DNA of 37,347 nt from Gammaproteobacteria bacterium (GTDB lineage: Bacteria; Pseudomonadota; Gammaproteobacteria; JAJFKG01). The DNA lies in assembly GCA_021773335.1 (NCBI GenBank), contig JAJFKG010000044.1, positions 1 through 37,347 on the forward strand, written 5' to 3'. Each line of letters opens with the position of its first letter. The stretch's first letter is position 1. The notes below the pieces were generated by a model. The model saw only the letters and a list, made by a program, of their open reading frames with translations. It made no database searches and was not told the origin of the DNA. Below are positions 23,194 through 35,023 of this stretch, piece by piece. The translations under genes and the position numbers were made by a program.

Positions 23194-24417
23194 TTAGGTG
23201 GTTTCTATTTCATCGACAGTACAAATTAATTGGCCTTCATGCAGGCGAGTTTTAATTTTCTCGCCAATATTGATTTGTTTGGTGCTGTGAATAATTTCGT
23301 TGCTGTCATAGATGGATGCAATCGCGTAACCGCGATTTAGTGTGGCGAGTGGACTAATGGCATCTAAGGCGCGCGCGACATTGGCTAAATGTTGTTGGCG
23401 TGTCTTGAGTATATTCGCTATCGCTGTGCTTAAGCGTTTTTCTAAGTAATCGAGGCGCTGCATGCACTCTCTTAAACGTTGTCCGGGGTGGCGTAGACGC
23501 TTGCGCAGTGCGAGTAAGTAATGTTGCTGCATTTTTAAATATTGCAACATGAAATGTTGGCAACGTTGTCTTTGGCGATAAACATGTTGCAACCACTCGC
23601 ACGCATCAGGGCTAATCAATTCGGCAGCCGCTGAGGGTGTTGCGGCGCGTTGATCAGCAACAAAGTCTGCAATAGTCACATCGACTTCGTGGCCAACGGC
23701 GCTAACAACGGGGATATTGCTATCAGCAATCGCACGCGCTACAACTTCTTCATTGAAGGGCCAGAGGTCTTCGAGTGAACCACCACCGCGTGTTACGAGT
23801 AATACATCACACTCTTGACGGCGATTTGCCAGTTTAATGGCTTGTGCGATTTGATTAGCCGCTAATTCGCCTTGTACTTGACTAGGGTAGATAATCACGG
23901 GAATCGCGCGAAAGCGGCGGCGCAAGACGCTGAGTACATCGCGAATAGCGGCACCTGTCGGTGATGTCACAACACCAATGCATTGTGGTAAGCGCGGTAA
24001 GGCTTGTTTTCTTTCGTCGGCAAACAAGCCTTCTTTAGCGAGTTTTTGTTTGAGTTGTTCAAAGGCACGGCGCAGGGCGCCATCACCGGCTTCTTCCATA
24101 TGTTCAATAATGAGTTGGTAGTCCCCGCGCCCTTCATAAAGGCTGACATTGGCTTTGACTAAGACTTGCAGGCCTTCCTCAGGTTTAAAGTTAATGCCGC
24201 GATTACGTGAGCGAAACATGGCGCAACGTACTTGGGCGTCTTTATCTTTGAGCGTGAAATACATATGGCCGGAAGCAGGGCGGGCGACATTCGATAACTC
24301 ACCTTCGACCCAAATTTTAGGGAAAGTTTCTTGCAGTAGATCGCGTACTTCGCCGTTGAGTTCAGAAACGCTATAGATTTCGCGCTCGGGGGTGAGTTCT
24401 AGTCCGTATTGTTGCAT
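23194..24417 (-). CDS. xseA: Exodeoxyribonuclease VII large subunit
   Basis: A 407-residue catalytic subunit of the nuclease that cuts single-stranded DNA to short oligonucleotides. The N-terminal OB fold starts YSVSELNGEVRDLL and contains WVEGELSNV and SGHMYFTLKD. The catalytic domain has SPTGAAIRDVL, TRGGGSLEDLWPFN and SAVGHEVDVTIAD. A coiled-coil region (about 275-345) precedes a short C-terminal RGYAIASI segment. It is somewhat shorter than the E. coli protein, mainly in the coiled coil. The small subunit xseB is not adjacent. Divergent from guaB. Confidence 0.95.
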   Translation of the reverse strand: MQQYGLELTPEREIYSVSELNGEVRDLLQETFPKIWVEGELSNVARPASGHMYFTLKDKDAQVRCAMFRSRNRGINFKPEEGLQVLVKANVSLYEGRGDYQLIIEHMEEAGDGALRRAFEQLKQKLAKEGLFADERKQALPRLPQCIGVVTSPTGAAIRDVLSVLRRRFRAIPVIIYPSQVQGELAANQIAQAIKLANRRQECDVLLVTRGGGSLEDLWPFNEEVVARAIADSNIPVVSAVGHEVDVTIADFVADQRAATPSAAAELISPDACEWLQHVYRQRQRCQHFMLQYLKMQQHYLLALRKRLRHPGQRLRECMQRLDYLEKRLSTAIANILKTRQQHLANVARALDAISPLATLNRGYAIASIYDSNEIIHSTKQINIGEKIKTRLHEGQLICTVDEIETT

Positions 24418-24528
24418 GTTATTCCATTTTTGTGCGAGTTACGCTTAAAGGCGATTCATACTAGCAAACAGCCTAATTAATGTCCAGAAGCCGATGATTT
24501 CACAGGAAAAATGCTTTTGAATGAATAC

Positions 24529-26085
<1,557 letters not shown>

Positions 26086-26108
26086 ATATCTTACGGAAAA
26101 ATAATAAC

Positions 26109-27680
26109 GTGAACATTCATGCTCAAAAGATTTTAATTCTTGATTTTGGTTCCCAGTATAGTCAATTGATCGCACGCCGTGTGCGTGAAATTGGCGTTTA
26201 CTGTGAAATTTATCCTTTTGATATGGCGGCTAATGCCATTAAAGCATTTTCTCCGCAAGGTATTATTTTATCGGGTGGCCCTGAGACAGTGACTATGAGT
26301 GCGACGCCACGCGCGGCTGATATCGTCTTTGAATTAGGTTGTCCCGTCTTAGGCATTTGCTATGGCATGCAAACTATGGCTGCCCAGTTAGGTGGACAAG
26401 TGGAAGCAGCGGGTAAGCGCGAGTTTGGTTATGCCAAAGTCGAAGCCCATGCACATTCACCGTTGTTACGTGATATTGAAGATGAAACCAATGCCGAAGG
26501 TAAAGCATTATTAGACGTGTGGATGAGTCATGGTGATCATGTTAGTGCATTGCCGCCGCAGTTCGAGTGTATTGCCAGCACTGATAATGCACCGTATGCG
26601 GGGATGGCCGATGTCAGTCGGCATTTTTACGGGTTGCAATTCCATCCTGAAGTGACACACACGCGCCAAGGCGGACGTATTTTAGAGCGTTTTGTACGAG
26701 AAGTTTGTCATTGTGATGTTTTGTGGACAGCAGATAATATCATTGAAGATAGTATTGCACATGTACGTCAGTTGGTAGGTACAGATGAAGTTATTCTTGG
26801 TCTATCGGGTGGCGTGGATTCTTCTGTAGTTGCTGCATTATTGCATAAAGCTATTGAACAGCAGTTGACGTGTGTGTTTGTCGATAATGGCTTGTTGCGC
26901 CTCGACGAAGGTGATCAAGTGATGCAGACCTTTGCGCAGCATATGGGAATTAAAGTCATTCGGGTTAATGCGCAAGAACGCTTCATGAGTGCATTGCAAG
27001 GGGTTAATGACCCCGAACAAAAGCGCAAAATTGCTGGCAATGTTTTCGTTAGAATTTTTGAAGAACAAGCAGCCCAAATCAAAAATGCTAAATGGCTGGC
27101 ACAAGGCACGATTTATCCCGATGTGATCGAATCTGCTGGCGCCAAAACCGGTAAAGCCCATGTGATTAAAACACACCACAATGTCGGTGGTTTGCCTGAA
27201 GATATGAATCTCAAATTGATCGAGCCACTGCGTGAATTGTTCAAAGATGAAGTACGTAAGCTCGGACTTGAGTTAGGATTGCCGTATGAAATGCTTTATC
27301 GCCATCCTTTTCCTGGGCCGGGTTTATGTGTGCGCATCCTTGGTGAAGTCAAAGCTGAATATGCCGATGTTTTGCGTAAAGCCGATGCCATTTATATGGA
27401 TGAACTGCGCAGCAATGACTTTTATGACAAGGTTAGCCAAGCATTCGCGGTATTTTTGCCAGTAAAATCAGTCGGTGTTATGGGTGATGCGCGTAAATAT
27501 GATTACGTGGTCGCTCTGCGGGCAGTAGAAACTATCGATTTTATGACGGCGCGTTGGGCGCACTTGCCGTATGAATTATTAGAAACGATTTCCAACCGTA
27601 TTATCAATGAAGTCCCGGGCATTTCACGCGTGACCTACGATATCTCCAGCAAGCCACCTGCCACTATCGAGTGGGAATAA
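26109..27680 (+). CDS. guaA: GMP synthase (glutamine-hydrolysing)
   Basis: A 523-residue enzyme aminating XMP to GMP. The class I amidotransferase domain has Cys84 in LGICYGMQ and His179/Glu181 in QFHPEV. The ATP pyrophosphatase domain has [10 protein letters not shown] (233-238), and the C-terminal dimerisation domain ends PATIEWE. It uses a GTG start at 26109 with ACGGA upstream. Its TAA stop overlaps the tadA ATG by one base, pointing to translational coupling. Confidence 0.97.
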   Translation: MNIHAQKILILDFGSQYSQLIARRVREIGVYCEIYPFDMAANAIKAFSPQGIILSGGPETVTMSATPRAADIVFELGCPVLGICYGMQTMAAQLGGQVEAAGKREFGYAKVEAHAHSPLLRDIEDETNAEGKALLDVWMSHGDHVSALPPQFECIASTDNAPYAGMADVSRHFYGLQFHPEVTHTRQGGRILERFVREVCHCDVLWTADNIIEDSIAHVRQLVGTDEVILGLSGGVDSSVVAALLHKAIEQQLTCVFVDNGLLRLDEGDQVMQTFAQHMGIKVIRVNAQERFMSALQGVNDPEQKRKIAGNVFVRIFEEQAAQIKNAKWLAQGTIYPDVIESAGAKTGKAHVIKTHHNVGGLPEDMNLKLIEPLRELFKDEVRKLGLELGLPYEMLYRHPFPGPGLCVRILGEVKAEYADVLRKADAIYMDELRSNDFYDKVSQAFAVFLPVKSVGVMGDARKYDYVVALRAVETIDFMTARWAHLPYELLETISNRIINEVPGISRVTYDISSKPPATIEWE

Positions 27681-28132
27681 TGTCAGACAATGATGAGATG
27701 TGGATGCAACAAGCTTTGGCATTGGCGCGACAAGCGCGTGATGCTGATGAAGTCCCCGTCGGTGCTGTAGTTGTCCTAGAAAATCAAATCATTGGTCGTG
27801 GCTTTAACCAACCTATCGGAAGAAAAGATCCCTGTGCGCATGCTGAAATCATTGCCTTGCGTGATGCAGCGCGACAGCAAAACAATTATCGACTATTAAA
27901 TGCTAGCTTGTACGTCACATTGGAGCCTTGTATAATGTGTGTCGGTGCGATGATTCATGCGCGAATTAAACGTTTAGTTTTCGCTGCTTATGACAAAAAA
28001 ACCGGTGCTGTGTGTAGTGCTTTTGAGGCTTTACAAGCACGCCAACATAATCACACAGTAGAATGGTTTGGTGGCGTGTTAGCCGATCAATCGAGTGTGC
28101 TACTCAAAGATTTTTTTCGTCAACGTCGCTAA
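27680..28132 (+). CDS. tadA: tRNA-specific adenosine deaminase
   Basis: A 150-residue zinc deaminase that makes inosine at the wobble position of tRNA-Arg(ACG). The zinc and catalytic motifs are CAHAEIIAL (His54, Glu56) and PCIMC (Cys84, Cys87). The N-terminus MWMQQALALARQARD and the motif DEVPVGAVVV are typical. The ATG at 27680 overlaps the guaA stop (TAATG); a GTG at 27671 is possible but less likely. It is the third gene of the guaBA transcript. It converges on the cinA-like gene with a 42-base gap that has no clear terminator. Confidence 0.95.
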   Translation: MSDNDEMWMQQALALARQARDADEVPVGAVVVLENQIIGRGFNQPIGRKDPCAHAEIIALRDAARQQNNYRLLNASLYVTLEPCIMCVGAMIHARIKRLVFAAYDKKTGAVCSAFEALQARQHNHTVEWFGGVLADQSSVLLKDFFRQRR

Positions 28133-28174
28133 TCAATAAAGAATCAATATTATGGCTCAGTTAATTTCTTTTAG

Positions 28175-29317
28175 CTAATTTTCTTTCAACTGGCGTAGCA
28201 GTTCTAACAAGTGATAACAAATCAATTCAATAGCGTAATGGCGTACTGCGCGATTACGGTAAGGAATAGCTTCTTCAATGATTTTTTGCTCGTGTTTGTC
28301 ACTCCAGTGAAGTTGAAATTTTGTTTGCTTATTTGTCGAACTTTGCCAAAATTCATCTAAGCCAGTGATGTGTACGCTAATTTCAGCATCGTCGGCGTTA
28401 GCAGGGAGGCCGGCGCGATGATGCGTAAATAGCAATTTACTGTGTGTTTCGGGGGTTAATAAACTTGTCGCTAGCAAGCCTCCTGTCGCCTCATCTGTGA
28501 TGACTATCGTCGTGTCTTGCTGTGTTAGTGCTTGGCAAAATAATTCACTTGCCGTGTGCTTTGCTGTGCATATCAGGTAAGGCGCAATGACATCTTCAAC
28601 GAGTGTGCGGATGTGCTCAACATCTTCACCGTGCGCGATGTTTAACTTAAATTCAATAAAAGGAAAGGCTGCACGGTAGCCAGTTTCACAATCATAGTCC
28701 TGCATTAATGCATCGAGCTCTTCAGCGATACTGCCTTCACCAATACCGAACAGGCGCCATTTTAGAAAAATGCGGTTAGATGGCTTAATCTGTTGCTGCT
28801 GTTGCAGATCAGGAATCACATTATCATCAAGTATTTTCAAGCATTCGTGCGGTGGCCCCGGTAGCATATAGATAATTTTCCCCTGATATTCAACCTTGCA
28901 AGCATCGGCTGTACCACGGTAGTTAGGGTAAACCGTCGCCCCTTGTGGGAATAAGCACTGTTGCTTATTTGACGCTGGGATTTCACCATACGAGAGTTCT
29001 TTAAAACGGTTTTGGATGCGTTGCCAACTTTCAGCGTTAAACTCTAACGGCTTATTAACCGCATCACTTAAACAAAAACGCGTACGATCATCGCTAGTCG
29101 GGCCCAAGCCGCCAGTGATGATTAAGGCTTGGTGGTGCTGTAAGAGAAAGTGCATCGCTGCGATAATTTCAGCATCGTGATCGCCAGCACTGGCGTGCAT
29201 ACCTACGACAAAGCCGTTTTCCGTAAGTTTTTGTGCGGTAGTTTGGCTGTTGGTATTTAAGATATCGCCATTGACGATCTCATCGCCGGTAGCGAGTAGG
29301 GCTATCTTGTTATTCAT
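28175..29317 (-). CDS. CinA-like protein with degenerate C-terminal amidase domain
   Basis: A 380-residue protein. The N-terminal MoCF/CinA domain (about 1-170) is well kept: LLATGDEIVNGDILNTNSQ, ITGGLGPTSDDRT and IYMLPGPPHE. That domain type hydrolyses ADP-ribose or acts on NMN-related substrates. The C-terminal part corresponds to the PncC nicotinamide-nucleotide amidase, but the nucleophile motif that should read like AESCTGG is DEATGGLLA, so the catalytic Ser appears replaced by Glu. It is therefore probably not an active NMN deamidase. The gene starts 18 bases after cusA on the same strand and may be read with it. Confidence 0.8.
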   Translation of the reverse strand: MNNKIALLATGDEIVNGDILNTNSQTTAQKLTENGFVVGMHASAGDHDAEIIAAMHFLLQHHQALIITGGLGPTSDDRTRFCLSDAVNKPLEFNAESWQRIQNRFKELSYGEIPASNKQQCLFPQGATVYPNYRGTADACKVEYQGKIIYMLPGPPHECLKILDDNVIPDLQQQQQIKPSNRIFLKWRLFGIGEGSIAEELDALMQDYDCETGYRAAFPFIEFKLNIAHGEDVEHIRTLVEDVIAPYLICTAKHTASELFCQALTQQDTTIVITDEATGGLLATSLLTPETHSKLLFTHHRAGLPANADDAEISVHITGLDEFWQSSTNKQTKFQLHWSDKHEQKIIEEAIPYRNRAVRHYAIELICYHLLELLRQLKEN

Positions 29318-29335
29318 AACATTTTCTATGAGTCA

Positions 29336-32300
29336 TTACTCTATAACGGTTGCTATTGTACGCTTCTTCCATAGAAAGTAAACGGCGGGAATAATCATTA
29401 AGGTTAAAATTGTAGCGCTGACCATGCCGCCAACCATGGGGGCAGCGATACTACGCATAATTACCGCACCGGTTCCGCTGCCAATCATAATGGGTAATAA
29501 ACCGGCGATAATAGCTGAGACAGTCATCATGATGGGGCGTACTCGCAGCAATGCGCCGTCAATAATCGCTTGACGTAAGTCAGTTTCTGCAAAGGAACGT
29601 TGCTGTTGTTCTGCTAACGCTTTTTGTTTGACGAGTGATTGGTTGAGATAGACTAACATGACGACACCAATTTCAACGGCAATACCGGCGAGAGCAATAA
29701 AGCCTATTGCAACGGCAACTGAGAAATTGTAATTCATTAGGTACAGTAACCAAATACCACCAACCACAGCTAGAGGTAAGGTTGCCATAATTAAAATTAC
29801 ATCACCAATACGTTTAAAATTAAAATACAGCAACAACATAATGATTGCGATGGTAAAAGGGATAACGATTTGCATGCGCTGTTTAGCACGCTCCATATAT
29901 TGATATTGCCCAGACCATTGTAACGTGTAGCCAAGTGGTAACTTAAGTCCTCGTGCAACAGCGCGCTTTGCCCGTTTGACATATGAACCAATGTCGTTAC
30001 CTTTGATATTGACATACATCCAACCAGAAGGACGAGAATCTTCAGTTTTGATCACTGGCGGCCCATCAGCGATCGATATGGTTGCGACATCGGCGAGGGG
30101 AATATGAGCGCCAGTGGGAGTGACAATCGGTAATAATTTTAATTTTTCTACTGAATCTCGCATACTACGCGGATAGCGGATATTAACCGGATAACGTTCT
30201 AAGCCCTCAACTGTTTTCGTGACATTGGTGCCTCCAATTGCGCCTCGCACGACTTCTTCGACATTGGTAATATTCAAGCCAAAGCGTGCGGCTTTTTGGC
30301 GGTCTATATTGATATTAATATAACGGCCACCAACCACGCGTTCAGCGTAGGCAGAAGCCGTATCCGGCAATTGGTTTAATATGCCCTCAAGTTGTTTACC
30401 AATGTGCTGTATGACTTTGAGATCAGGTCCAGTAATTTTGATACCAACCGGCGTTTTTATTCCGGTTGAGAGCATATCGATACGTGTCTTAATGGGCATG
30501 CCCCATGAGTTAGTAACGCCTGGAAATTGAATCAATTGATTGAGCTTTTTCTTAAGCTTGCTCATTGTCATGCCCTTAGGCCATTGACTCTGTGGCTTAA
30601 GTTGTACCACGGTTTCGATCATGCTCATTGGCGCTGGGTCGGTTGCTGTATCTGCGCGCCCCACTTTACCAAATACGGTACTAACCTCTGGCATGGTTTT
30701 AATTAAACGATCTGTTTGTTGCAGCAATTGGCGCGCTTTTCCGACAGAAATACCTGGCAACGTGGTTGGCATATACAATAAGGTGCCTTCGTTGAGTTCT
30801 GGCATGAACTCAGAGCCGATGCGGGATAGTGGCCACAAAGTAACGATGATAAGTACAATAGCACCAATAATAATAGTTTTTGGGCGCTTAAACACGAAAC
30901 TAATCATGGGTTGGTAAAGGTTCAGTAGCGCACGGTTAATCGGGTTTTTATGTTCAGGGGTGATTTTTCCACGAATGAAATAACCCATTAATACGGGAAC
31001 TAGTGTAATCGATAAGAAAGCGGCAGCTGCCATAGAATAGGTTTTGGTAAAGGCGAGGGGTTTAAACATGCGACCTTCTTGCGCCTGTAATGTAAATACA
31101 GGTAAAAAGCTAAGAGTAATAATCAATAGTGAAAAGAATAATGGTGGGCCAACTTCACACGCGGCATTTTTAACTAAAGTCCAGTAGCCAGATTTTTCGA
31201 CTTCACCGCGCTCAATATGCTTATGCACATTCTCAATCATGACAATAGCAGCATCGACCATGGCACCGATGGCTATTGCAATGCCACCTAAAGACAGAAT
31301 GTTAGCATTAATACCTTGTAAATGCATGATAATGAATGCCATTAAAATCCCAACAGGGAGAGTAATGACTACAATAAGAGCGGAACGAAAATGATAGAGA
31401 AATAGCAGGCAAATCAGGGTAACAACGATGAATTCTTCGACGAGTTTTTCATTAAGGTTGTTGATGGCGCGTTTAATTAAGCCGGAACGATCATAGGTTT
31501 CAATAAGCGTAACGCCCTTCGGTAGATTCTTTCTTAATGAATTCAGTTTTAATTTTACCGCATTGATAGTGCGCAAAGCATTCTCACCTTGGCGCATTTC
31601 GATGATGCCACCGACAACTTCGCCTTGGCCATTGAGATCGGCAATACCGCGACGCATTTCCGGGCCAAGTTGAATGTGAGCGACATCGGTTAGTAAGATA
31701 GGTGTGCCATGTTTATTGACCCCGAGTGGAATATTTTTTATATCATTGAGTGAAGTGAGGTAACCGTTGCTGCGAACCATATATTCGGCTTCACCTAATT
31801 CGATGACAGAACCGCCAACCTCTTGATTGGCATTTTGTACAGCATTCTTGATTTTAGATAATGTTAAACCATAAGCACGTAATTGATTAGGGTCGACGAT
31901 AACCTGGTATTGCTTAACCATACCACCAACAGTGGCAACTTCAGCAACCCCGGGGACTGTTTGCAATTGAAATTTCAAATACCAATCTTGCAAGCTACGT
32001 AGTTGCGACAAATCTAATGAGCCACTTTTATCGGTCAAGGCATATTCGTAAATCCAGCCGACCCCAGTTGCGTCAGGCCCTAATTGTGGATGCACACTAG
32101 GTGGAAGTTGGCTTGCAACTTGCGCTAAGTATTCGAGTACGCGGGAGCGTGCCCAATACAAGTCAGTGCCATCTTTAAAAATAATATAAACATATGAATC
32201 ACCGAAGAAAGAATAGCCGCGTACAGAGGTAGCACCGGGCACAGATAACATGGCAGTGGTAAGCGGGTACGTAATTTGATCCTCGACTACTTGAGGTGCT

Positions 32301-32467
32301 TGTCCTGGGTAAGGTGTTTTTATGATGACTTGCACGTCAGATAAGTCAGGTAGGGCGTCTACTGGTGTGTGTTTGACGGCATAAATGCCGATTGCAACGA
32401 TAAAAACAGCTAGGATAATAATGATATGACGGTTATCAACGCTGCGGCGGATAATGCGCTCAATCAT
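29336..32467 (-). CDS. cusA: CusA-type Cu(I)/Ag(I) efflux RND transporter
   Basis: A 1043-residue heavy-metal RND pump of the inner membrane that exports Cu+ and Ag+ with proton antiport. The proton-relay Asp405 sits in GAMVDAAIVMIENVHK. The three methionines that bind the metal in E. coli CusA have counterparts at Met566 (LLYMPTTLPG), Met616 (PMSMIETVV) and Met665 (RIDMLSTGIK), with the same spacing, so monovalent copper or silver is favoured over zinc/cobalt/cadmium. Twelve membrane segments and two large periplasmic loops are present. Its start overlaps the cusB end by 8 bases, indicating coupled translation. No CusRS regulator or CusF chaperone is nearby. Confidence 0.95.
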   Translation of the reverse strand: MIERIIRRSVDNRHIIIILAVFIVAIGIYAVKHTPVDALPDLSDVQVIIKTPYPGQAPQVVEDQITYPLTTAMLSVPGATSVRGYSFFGDSYVYIIFKDGTDLYWARSRVLEYLAQVASQLPPSVHPQLGPDATGVGWIYEYALTDKSGSLDLSQLRSLQDWYLKFQLQTVPGVAEVATVGGMVKQYQVIVDPNQLRAYGLTLSKIKNAVQNANQEVGGSVIELGEAEYMVRSNGYLTSLNDIKNIPLGVNKHGTPILLTDVAHIQLGPEMRRGIADLNGQGEVVGGIIEMRQGENALRTINAVKLKLNSLRKNLPKGVTLIETYDRSGLIKRAINNLNEKLVEEFIVVTLICLLFLYHFRSALIVVITLPVGILMAFIIMHLQGINANILSLGGIAIAIGAMVDAAIVMIENVHKHIERGEVEKSGYWTLVKNAACEVGPPLFFSLLIITLSFLPVFTLQAQEGRMFKPLAFTKTYSMAAAAFLSITLVPVLMGYFIRGKITPEHKNPINRALLNLYQPMISFVFKRPKTIIIGAIVLIIVTLWPLSRIGSEFMPELNEGTLLYMPTTLPGISVGKARQLLQQTDRLIKTMPEVSTVFGKVGRADTATDPAPMSMIETVVQLKPQSQWPKGMTMSKLKKKLNQLIQFPGVTNSWGMPIKTRIDMLSTGIKTPVGIKITGPDLKVIQHIGKQLEGILNQLPDTASAYAERVVGGRYININIDRQKAARFGLNITNVEEVVRGAIGGTNVTKTVEGLERYPVNIRYPRSMRDSVEKLKLLPIVTPTGAHIPLADVATISIADGPPVIKTEDSRPSGWMYVNIKGNDIGSYVKRAKRAVARGLKLPLGYTLQWSGQYQYMERAKQRMQIVIPFTIAIIMLLLYFNFKRIGDVILIMATLPLAVVGGIWLLYLMNYNFSVAVAIGFIALAGIAVEIGVVMLVYLNQSLVKQKALAEQQQRSFAETDLRQAIIDGALLRVRPIMMTVSAIIAGLLPIMIGSGTGAVIMRSIAAPMVGGMVSATILTLMIIPAVYFLWKKRTIATVIE

Positions 32468-33698
32468 TATTGTGATTCTCCTTGTTGGGTTGTTGCGTAT
32501 TTGCTGATATGGTGTTATCAGTCTGCATGCGATTGAAGCTGGCTTGTAGATTAGATTCTGAATCGATAAGAAACTCTGAAGAGCTGACGATGCGTTGTCC
32601 AGCTTTTAGTCCTGAGGTGATTTCTGTACGTGTTCCAGACTCTATGCCAGTGGTGACGGTTTGGGGTTTAAAGTGTCCATTGCCCAGAGCTACAATCACG
32701 CGTTCACCACGACCGGTGCGGATGATAGCTTCTGTTGGTATTGATAAAACATCTTTGACAGGGGTTGCTAAGATCTTAACATTGGCATACATATTGGGTT
32801 TGAGGGTTTCATCGCGATTATCGAAGCGTAATCTGACGCGCAGTGTGCGAGTTTTTGCATCTAGTTGCGGGTAGACGAAATCGACTTTACCGTGCCAGTT
32901 TTTTTCAGGCAGATAAGGAAAGTGGGCAATCACCGTTTGGCCCACATTCACCCAATTTGCTTGGCGTTCATAGATTTCTACGATGACCCAAATTGGCGAT
33001 AATTTTTCTAATGTCATTAAGTCGCGGCCAGGATTCACATACATGCCTTCACGGACATTTAAATCAGCAACGATACCGCTTTGGGTTGCATAGATTTGCA
33101 CGAGTGGGTTGGCGTTTTGCATTTTTTTGATTCGTGCGATTTGTTGTTCAGACATTCCTAATGTCAGTAGTTTGCGCTTAGACGCGCTCATAAGATTAGT
33201 ATTATTGGTTCTTATTGCTAACAAATACTCTTCTTGGGCATTGACTAAAGTGGGTGAATAGAGATCTAAGAGTAATTGTCCTTCATTAACATGCTCACCC
33301 TGAGTTTTAACATAAAGTTTTTTAACCCAGCCGTCGGTGTAGGTATGAACGTGAGAAATACCATCTTCATCAGCAGCCACATAACCAACTGTGCTGATTT
33401 CTCGGTATAAGTCGCCACGTTTTACGGTTGTGGTTCTGACACCTAAATTATTGATGACGTTTGGTGTGATAAAGACTCGATTCTTCTGTGTGTTATTTTT
33501 TGCATAAACAGGCACTAAGTCCATACCCATCGGTGATTTACCGGGTTTATCACTACGATAGCTTGGATCCATCGGTGAAACCCAGTATAAAGGTTTTTGC
33601 GTATGCTGTTTTGCAGGCTGAGCGCCTAAAAACCAGTAAAACACAACAGCGATAATTGCAATAATAAAAAATATTAAGCCGAGTTTATGTTTATTCAT
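32460..33698 (-). CDS. cusB: CusB-type periplasmic adaptor (membrane fusion protein)
   Basis: A 412-residue adaptor linking CusA to the outer-membrane channel. After an N-terminal membrane anchor (IFFIIAIIAVVFYWFLGA) comes the heavy-metal-binding motif YWVSPMDPSYRSDKPGKSPM with GMDLVPVYA, whose methionines suit Cu(I)/Ag(I). The barrel-sandwich, alpha-hairpin and membrane-proximal domains follow (GWVKKLYVKTQGEHVNEGQ, LSPIWVIVEIYERQ, GLKAGQRIVSSSEFLIDSE). Its start shares one base with the cusC stop, and its end overlaps cusA. Confidence 0.94.
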   Translation of the reverse strand: MNKHKLGLIFFIIAIIAVVFYWFLGAQPAKQHTQKPLYWVSPMDPSYRSDKPGKSPMGMDLVPVYAKNNTQKNRVFITPNVINNLGVRTTTVKRGDLYREISTVGYVAADEDGISHVHTYTDGWVKKLYVKTQGEHVNEGQLLLDLYSPTLVNAQEEYLLAIRTNNTNLMSASKRKLLTLGMSEQQIARIKKMQNANPLVQIYATQSGIVADLNVREGMYVNPGRDLMTLEKLSPIWVIVEIYERQANWVNVGQTVIAHFPYLPEKNWHGKVDFVYPQLDAKTRTLRVRLRFDNRDETLKPNMYANVKILATPVKDVLSIPTEAIIRTGRGERVIVALGNGHFKPQTVTTGIESGTRTEITSGLKAGQRIVSSSEFLIDSESNLQASFNRMQTDNTISANTQQPNKENHNND

Positions 33699-35005
33699 TA
33701 CGTCTGACCTGCAATATAGAGTAAATTAGCTTGGGCCTTAAGCCGTGATGTTGCATTTTTTAGATAGTCGAGTTGAGTGATTAAGTGAGTTTCATAAGCC
33801 TGTACAAGCGTTGGAAAGTCTGCTTGATTATTTTGATAAGCAGTTAAGGTTGCGTTGGCAAATTCTTTGGCTTCAGGTAGTAGTTTTGCACGGTACAGCC
33901 AATCACGCTTACGTAACTGTTGCCAGGTACTGTAATAAGCTTGCAGGGCACTATTAAGCCTACGATAATCGGACGCTTGCGTTTCTTGTGCTGCGTCTAA
34001 GTTTTGTAAGCTTGCTTTGAGAGTACGATCCTGACGGTTGTGAGTGAAAAATGGTAGTTCTACGGAACCTTGAATGCCAACAAAGTCAGAGCGGCTTTTG
34101 CCATCAAGTTCATTACCTTGGCGTAGACTGTAATTCACTCCAAGGTTCCAACCCGGCATAAATTGTTGCTTGGCAAGTTTGACGCCTTCTTGGCTCGCAT
34201 TCACAAGTTGACTATCAACTTGTAACTCGGGATGCATTTTTAAATGCGCTTGCAGATTTTCGATGGTGGGTACTTTAGGTAGGGTTGGTAATTGTTTAGG
34301 TTGTGGCACCTTGGCCGCAGCGACACCGATCCACCGGGCGAGTTGAGCGCGGCTGATTTCGAGTTCTTTGATAATTTGAATTTGTTGCTCGTCAACTTTG
34401 GATAGTTCTAACTGTGCTTGGATAACGTCGTGTTGAGTGGTGCGGTTAGCCGCGAGCATAGACTCGGTAATTTTGACTAAACGTTGAAACCATTGCCGAT
34501 CGCGCTTAACGATAGCTTGTGCTTGCTGCCAATAATAAAGGTCTAGCCAACTGGTGCGTACATTACGAATGATCTGTGCTTGTAAATCTTTGCGTTTGGC
34601 GAGTTGTGCGGCAGCCAGGGTGTTTTTTTGTTGAGATTTAATGCGTAATGAATGTCCTCGTGGAAAGGCTTGTTCAAGACCAAATTTCAACTGTGTCATG
34701 TTTTCTTGATCAAGTCTAAACGTGTCAGTCGGGACGTTGATCATGCCAGCTTGGAAGCGCGGATCTTTTAGCTGGCCAGCAGCAATAGCTTCTTGTTGTA
34801 ACGCATTGGCTTGATATTTTAACCGCTTAAGCTCCGGTGCTGTGTCCAATGCAATTTTCTGTGCTGCAGGTAATGAAAGTATCCGTGGTAGCGCAAGCTT
34901 GTGTCCCATAGGAGACGGTAAGGTTACGTTTGTTGCAGCGCAAGTCATTCCGCAGCCAAAGCTAAGGCTTACAATGTAAGTCAACGTCCGTATTGATTTA
35001 AACAT
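33698..35005 (-). CDS. cusC: CusC/TolC-type outer-membrane channel of the Cus efflux system
   Basis: A 435-residue outer-membrane efflux protein with a cleavable signal peptide (IVSLSFGCGMTCA) and two OEP repeats rich in long helices (ALDTAPELKRLKYQANALQQEA, TLTAYQNNQADFPTLVQAYE). No lipobox cysteine is obvious, unlike E. coli CusC. As the first gene of the cusCBA unit it supplies the exit duct for CusAB. It starts 18 bases after the PPi-phosphofructokinase gene, with no visible terminator between them, so it may be expressed from that promoter. Confidence 0.9.
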   Translation of the reverse strand: MFKSIRTLTYIVSLSFGCGMTCAATNVTLPSPMGHKLALPRILSLPAAQKIALDTAPELKRLKYQANALQQEAIAAGQLKDPRFQAGMINVPTDTFRLDQENMTQLKFGLEQAFPRGHSLRIKSQQKNTLAAAQLAKRKDLQAQIIRNVRTSWLDLYYWQQAQAIVKRDRQWFQRLVKITESMLAANRTTQHDVIQAQLELSKVDEQQIQIIKELEISRAQLARWIGVAAAKVPQPKQLPTLPKVPTIENLQAHLKMHPELQVDSQLVNASQEGVKLAKQQFMPGWNLGVNYSLRQGNELDGKSRSDFVGIQGSVELPFFTHNRQDRTLKASLQNLDAAQETQASDYRRLNSALQAYYSTWQQLRKRDWLYRAKLLPEAKEFANATLTAYQNNQADFPTLVQAYETHLITQLDYLKNATSRLKAQANLLYIAGQT

Positions 35006-35023
35006 TTGTAAAGTTGCCTTATT

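Noticed and set aside
26838..27179. 113-codon minus-strand frame inside guaA
   Set aside because: It is antisense to a fully conserved gene and has no family resemblance.
29336..32467. CzcA-type Zn/Co/Cd pump
   Set aside because: The three metal-binding methionines of CusA are all conserved at the right spacing, and the adaptor has the CusB-type metal motif.
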